From positions 310,001 through 374,000 of the forward strand of contig JAEYDD010000026.1 in NCBI GenBank assembly GCA_023404095.1: DNA of 64,000 bases. Reading direction: 5' to 3'. The position numbers and the translations under genes are program-made. Shown here piece after piece: positions 59,642-64,000 of this stretch (position 1 is the stretch's first letter; every line of letters starts with the position of its first letter). The stretch comes from Pseudomonadota bacterium (GTDB taxonomy: Bacteria; Pseudomonadota; Alphaproteobacteria; Rhizobiales; Rhizobiaceae). The notes beneath the pieces were generated by a model. That model did no database searches. It saw nothing but the letters and a program-made list of their open reading frames with translations, and had not been told where the DNA came from.

Positions 59642-61993
59642 ATGTTCACGGTAATTGAGTGCGTCGTTATCCAGCATCATCCGGTGATTGTCGGCGCTTC
59701 TGCCGCGATACTGGTTGTCGGTATGCTGGCCTTCTTTCAACTGTTGCTGCGGGCGGAGGAAAGCACGTCCCGCCGCCGGGGCTACTGGATCGCAACCGCT
59801 GCCTTCGCATCGGGCCTCAGCATTTGGGCGACGCATTTCGTAGCCATGCTCGCCTACCAGGGATCGGTGCCTATTGGCTTTGACGTGGGCTTCACTACCG
59901 TTTCGGCGATCGTCGCGGTGATCGGGATCTGGTGGATGCTGCGTGTGCCGGCCGGAGGCTGGCGATCCGCGGCACTGACAGGCTGTTGCATGACCGGTGT
60001 GATCGCGATCATGCATTATCTGGGCATGGCCGGGATGCTGGCCGCGGCACGGATCGAATATCGGATCATACCCATCCTGTTCGGAACGGCCGTCGCAGTC
60101 GCAGGCTTCACGCTCTCATTCTGGCTCTTCCACCGCATGAAATCGGCAGCGTCGCTCGTCGCTGCGGCGCTTGCAGCAAGTGCGGCCGTCTGCGCGCTTC
60201 ATTTCACCGCGATGGCGTCGACCGTCCTCGTTCCGGACCCCGCGATCGTCGGGCCGGATCAGACTGGCGCGGGACGCATGGTACTGACCGCGGCGATCAG
60301 CGGCGTCACGTTCGTCATCCTGCTCGTGACCGCAGTGGCCGCAGTGATCGACCGCTATCTGGTTGATCTTAACGGCTTTGCCAACGCAACGCTTGACGGT
60401 CTCGCCATCGTGCGCGAGCAACGGATCATCGAGGCCAATGCACGATTTGCCACGCTCGTCGGCAGCGCCGAGGAGACGTTGATCGGTCAGGATCCGAACA
60501 GCTTCCTTCTTGCGAGCGACGGACTGGACGCGGATGTGCCGCGTTCCATCGCGACCGAGGCGATACCACGTAGTGGCGACACCGCGCGCGTCTTCGAACT
60601 TGCGGTGCACACCATCGAATATCGCGGCCGCCCGAGCGAGGTGCTCGCAATCCGCGACCTGACCGAAAAGCTCGCTGCCCAACGCGAGATCGAGTATCTC
60701 GCAAGGCACGACATGCTGACCGGGCTCGGCAATCGCAAGATGCTTCACGAACGGCTGATTATCAGGTTGCCTGCGGCGAACGCAACGACGAGCCTTTCGC
60801 TGTGATCGCGCTTGATCTGGACCGCTTCAAGGTGGTGAACGATCTGTTCGGCCACGCGGAGGGCGATCGCGTCCTGAAGGACGTGGCCGGCATCCTGAGC
60901 GCCTGCATCGGCTCCGGCGACACCGTCGCGCGCCTCGGCGGCGACGAGTTCATGATCGTCATGGCGGGCGGTACGCAGGGCGAAGGGGCCCATGAAATGG
61001 GCAGGAACATCCTGGCAGCGTTTCGCGAAAAGATGAACTGCAACATCGATCCCACAGCCGTCGGCGTCAGCATCGGCATAGCCCTGTTCCCGCAGGATGC
61101 GGCCGATGCGCCCTCGCTGATGCGCGCCGCAGACCTTGCACTTTATCGCGCCAAGCTGAATGGCCGCGGTATGCTGGCCTTCTACGATCTTGCGATGGAT
61201 CGGGAGACCAAGGAGCGGCGAGAACTGGAGGCCGACCTCCGACACGCCATTGCGCGGGATGAGATGCGCCTGCTCTACCAGCCGGTCATGTCGGTGCTGC
61301 ACGGCGACGTCGTGGGATACGAAGCATTGTTGCGATGGCGGCATGCGATGCGCGGCGATGTGCCGCCCGAGGTGTTCATTCCGATCGCGGAGGAGACCGG
61401 AGCCATCTTTGCGCTGGGTGAATGGGTTCTCCGGGAGGCGTGCAGGGCGGCGGTGCGATGGGAGCCACATATCAAGGTCGCGGTGAATATCTCTCCTGTG
61501 CAGTTCAGGGTCGCCAATCTCGCCTTCGTCGTCTGCCAGGTGCTCGACGAGACCGGTCTTGCCCCGGCGCCTGGAATTGGAAATTACCGAGACCGCCCTG
61601 CTGAAAGACCGGCTCGCAACGCTCGATACCTTGCGCCAGTTGAAGGCCCTTGGCGTCTCCATCGTCATGGACGATTTCGGAACCGGCTACTCCTCGCTGA
61701 GCAATCTCCAGAGCTTTCCGTTCGACAAGATCAAGATCGATCGAAGTTTCATCGCCGCAATGAGCGACGACGACAATGCCCGGGCGATCGTCAAGGCGGT
61801 GGTCGGGCTCGGGCGCAGCCTCGACCTCCCCGTCACGGCGGAGGGTATCGAGACTGCGGATCAGTTCCAGTTGGTTGCGTCGGAGGGCTGCGCGCAGGCA
61901 CAGGGCTATCTTTTCGGCCGGCCAGGCGTCGGGCCGCTGCCGATCGAGGCCGGAGAAGCGGACGGGGATCCTGCCGACGCAATCGTGGCGTAG
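59642..61993 (+). pseudogene. MHYT-PAS-GGDEF-EAL cyclic-di-GMP enzyme, broken by two frameshifts
   Basis: The gene starts at 59642 and is open to 60805 for the MHYT sensor (HF.AM-type motifs WATHFVAML, IMHYLGMAGM and ALHFTAMAS over seven membrane segments) and a PAS domain. Near 60755 one base is lost. The frame beginning DYQVACGERNDEPFAVIAL continues with GGDEF (LGGDEFMIV) and the EAL start YEALLRWRH. Near 61566 one base is gained, after which LELEITETALL, DDFGTGYSSL, KIDRSFI, EGIET and AQGYLFGRP finish the EAL domain, ending at 61993. Catalytic motifs are intact on both sides. Recent inactivation or two sequencing indels are equally possible. Confidence 0.8.
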
Positions 61994-62171
61994 CGACGTT
62001 GGCAACTCAAGGCGGAACGGAACGGCTAGCTCGCAGGCCTCTCGCTGTGCAGGCTCCTGCTGCAATGCGGCCGGGGGGCGGAGCGCAGGAAACTGTTAAG
62101 GCTGCGTCTTTACCGGACGTTTCGCCTTTGTCCCTACATCTGCAATTGTAACAAATTGGCGGGGCGGGAAC

Positions 62172-63905
62172 GTGGCACTGGCACTCAAGACATCTTCGCA
62201 TGCGGTCTCGCTGAGCGGCTCGCTGGACGAACGGCTTTCGGTCGCTCATAAGCGCATTGAGACCGCGTTTCTGGAGGGCGGATCGACGCTGGTGTCGGTC
62301 ATGGAGATGGTCACCGGCTTGATCGGGACGCTGAACCGTTTCACCCAGACGCTCGATGCCGACACGGCCGACTCGACCGTCGCGGGCCTGGAGCGGACCG
62401 TTTCGGAGCTGGCGATGCTGCCTGACCTTGCGGCTGCGCGGCATGATTCCTTCGATGAGATCGCCCTGCTGTGTGCCGACGCCTTCCGCCATGTCGACGA
62501 CATGCGTGAGACGTTCCGCTACCTGAAGGTCTTTGCGACGACGGTGAAGATAACGGGCGCGGGCATCTCCGAGTTTGCCGAATTCGCCGACGAAATCCGC
62601 GACCGCATCCATTCGGGCGCCGACGAGATCAATCATTTTGCCGTCGAACTGGAGAAGATGCAGACGGAGCTGGCGAATGCCCGTGGCCTTGCTGCCGGAA
62701 TCCTGGGCGATTTCCGCAAGACGATCCCTGAGATCGTCGCCAATCTTGGCGAAAATGCCCGCCGCATGCGGGCGCAGCATGAACAGATGGCCAAGATCGC
62801 CACCGAAGCCCGCAGCGTCGCCGAGGCAGTGCAGCGCAAGATCGCAACAGCCCTCTCCGCTTTGCAGATCGGCGACATCACCCGCCAGCGGATCGAGCAT
62901 GTGCAGCAGAGCTTTGTGATGCTGGACCAGTACGCCGACACCGATCACGGCCGCGCTCTCTCAGAAGCGGAGCGAGCGGGCATCAAGGCAGCCGTCTTCC
63001 ATCTGGCCTATGCGCAGCTGGACGAGACGCTTTCCGAGTTCCGCGAGAAGTGCGCAAGCATCTTCACCACAATCTCGTCCTTCAGCTCCGACGCCTCCCG
63101 GATCCTCGCGCTGCGCGAAGACCTCGCGGGCTCGCGTTCTGCAGAGGGGGGGCGCGTCCTCGTCATGATGAACCGCGATCTCGGGCACGCTTGCGAGCTC
63201 GTGCACGGCGTCGAGGGACGAAGCGCACAGTCGACCGCGCTGGCGGGTTCCGTGGTCGGCGCAGTCCATTCGCTCATCACGTCGATCGAGACGATCCGCG
63301 GCATCAAGACCGATATCAGCTACATGGCGCTGAATTCCAATCTGCGGTGCTCGCGCCTGGGCGATGAAGGCCGGTCCGTCAACGTCGTCAGCGGCGAACT
63401 GCGCAACTTCGCTGCCAAGCTGGAGACGCCGGCCGACGAGGTGGTCGATCGGATGCATCGCGTGGAACGCGCGGGCGAGGCGCTGAATTCGGGATCAGGC
63501 AGCCATCTCGAAGACATCGGCCTGCCGCTTGCCAATGCCCGCGATGCAATTGCGGCCGTTTCCGACGAAATGGAGCAGAGCCTTTCAGCCCTCGGGGAAG
63601 AAGGAAATGCGGTCTTCAGCCGCATTGCGTCGGCCGTGCGTTCACTGGACTTCGAAAACAGCCTTGGCGAGGTGCTCGACGAGTGTGTCGCGATCGCCGG
63701 CGAGATGGCTATGGATGCCGGCACTCCCGCCCCGCCGCCCTCAAGCGCGGACCTGAGCAACCGGATCTATGCAATCTATACGATGGTCCAGGAGCGCAAC
63801 ATCCATGCGGCGATCTTCCCCGCGGACGGACAGGGTTCATCCGATCCGTCCGAGGTGCGTTCGACGCAGAGCGACGAGGACTTTTTCGACGACGCCCTCT
63901 TCTGA
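62172..63905 (+). CDS. soluble chemoreceptor-like coiled-coil protein
   Basis: A 577-residue, almost entirely helical protein with no signal peptide or membrane segment. Two regions recall methyl-accepting chemotaxis proteins. One is LQIGDITRQRIEHV near residue 237. The other is the hairpin-like MALNSNLRCSRLGDEGRSVN near residue 389, which parallels the ALNAAIEAARAGExGRGF tip of MCPs and then runs into VVSGELRNFA. In the hairpin Asn, Arg and Gly-Asp-Glu-Gly-Arg are kept. The C-terminal 50 residues are acidic and disordered and end DDFFDDALF-like. It could be a cytosolic signalling partner of the neighbouring c-di-GMP gene. The exact family is not recognised. Confidence 0.6.
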   Translation: MALALKTSSHAVSLSGSLDERLSVAHKRIETAFLEGGSTLVSVMEMVTGLIGTLNRFTQTLDADTADSTVAGLERTVSELAMLPDLAAARHDSFDEIALLCADAFRHVDDMRETFRYLKVFATTVKITGAGISEFAEFADEIRDRIHSGADEINHFAVELEKMQTELANARGLAAGILGDFRKTIPEIVANLGENARRMRAQHEQMAKIATEARSVAEAVQRKIATALSALQIGDITRQRIEHVQQSFVMLDQYADTDHGRALSEAERAGIKAAVFHLAYAQLDETLSEFREKCASIFTTISSFSSDASRILALREDLAGSRSAEGGRVLVMMNRDLGHACELVHGVEGRSAQSTALAGSVVGAVHSLITSIETIRGIKTDISYMALNSNLRCSRLGDEGRSVNVVSGELRNFAAKLETPADEVVDRMHRVERAGEALNSGSGSHLEDIGLPLANARDAIAAVSDEMEQSLSALGEEGNAVFSRIASAVRSLDFENSLGEVLDECVAIAGEMAMDAGTPAPPPSSADLSNRIYAIYTMVQERNIHAAIFPADGQGSSDPSEVRSTQSDEDFFDDALF

Positions 63906-64000
63906 GATCGGCGTGACTACTGCGTGTCGGCAGCCAATAACGTGACACGCTTCAGGCCGCGGTTGCGTGGGCGTAGGCAGCCACCGGCATCGGTACGTAA

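Noticed and set aside
1..64000. CRISPR arrays, tRNA, rRNA, prophage or insertion sequences
   Set aside because: No regularly spaced repeats, tRNA-like cloverleaf, rRNA motif, transposase or integrase was recognised. A tRNA or Rfam scan was not possible here and would be decisive.

Overview
The window looks like part of a secondary replicon (chromid or megaplasmid) of a high-GC alphaproteobacterium, most likely a Rhizobiaceae member (Rhizobium, Ensifer, Agrobacterium or Shinella type). The basis is the minC-minD-minE order on an accessory-rich replicon, the DUF47-Pit phosphate uptake pair behind a PHO box, the single-domain fructose-type sugar ABC ATPase, the pcaIJF block with a divergent IclR regulator, and the dense packing of ABC uptake systems. 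No rRNA, tRNA, CRISPR array, phage or insertion sequence was recognised.

Layout. 1-1160: the end of a CO-dehydrogenase or molybdo-hydroxylase maturation cluster (XdhC/CoxF-like, CoxG). 1250-7600: a DUF1194 secreted protein, regulators (LuxR, AraC, MarR/OhrR type), an SDR, a secreted alpha/beta hydrolase, and a deletion scar joining a LysR fragment to an SDR fragment. 7750-10950: zinc handling (COG0523 GTPase, AztD-like chaperone, zinc-type operator) beside a decayed aztA. 11038-16160: a cobalamin riboswitch followed by a FecBCD/BtuFCD-type operon with a methyltransferase and a second binding protein. 16639-18330: PHO box and low-affinity phosphate uptake. 18687-21109: DUF3300 and DUF2950 envelope proteins.

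21393-46085 is the metabolic core. It holds two AroE-like dehydrogenases, a TIM-barrel enzyme that could be a 3-dehydroshikimate dehydratase, a Gfo/Idh/MocA oxidoreductase, an epimerase-like protein, a branched-chain-type ABC importer, two SDRs, three flavoproteins related to 3-ketosteroid delta-1 dehydrogenase, two NIPSNAP-like proteins, PobA with an AraC/PobR-like regulator, and PcaI, PcaJ and PcaF with IclR regulators. My reading is a hydroaromatic catabolic island. Shikimate or quinate would be converted to protocatechuate. Oxo-cyclohexanecarboxylates would be desaturated to 4-hydroxybenzoate, then hydroxylated by PobA. The end of the beta-ketoadipate pathway closes the route. A recurrent palindrome, GAATGnCATTC and near variants, lies at four promoters in the island, one of them the promoter of an IclR gene. 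A second palindrome, TAACATGATGTTA, lies upstream of both aroE1 and the ABC importer.

46230-48219: minCDE with a terminator. 48434-49456: a luciferase-like flavin monooxygenase. 49607-59455: a sugar locus with an unrecognised protein, an ADP-dependent-kinase-like protein, DeoR and ROK regulators, an AraB-like FGGY kinase and a ribose/fructose-type ABC importer. 59642-61993: an MHYT-PAS-GGDEF-EAL gene broken by two single-base frameshifts. 62172-63905: a soluble chemoreceptor-like coiled-coil protein.
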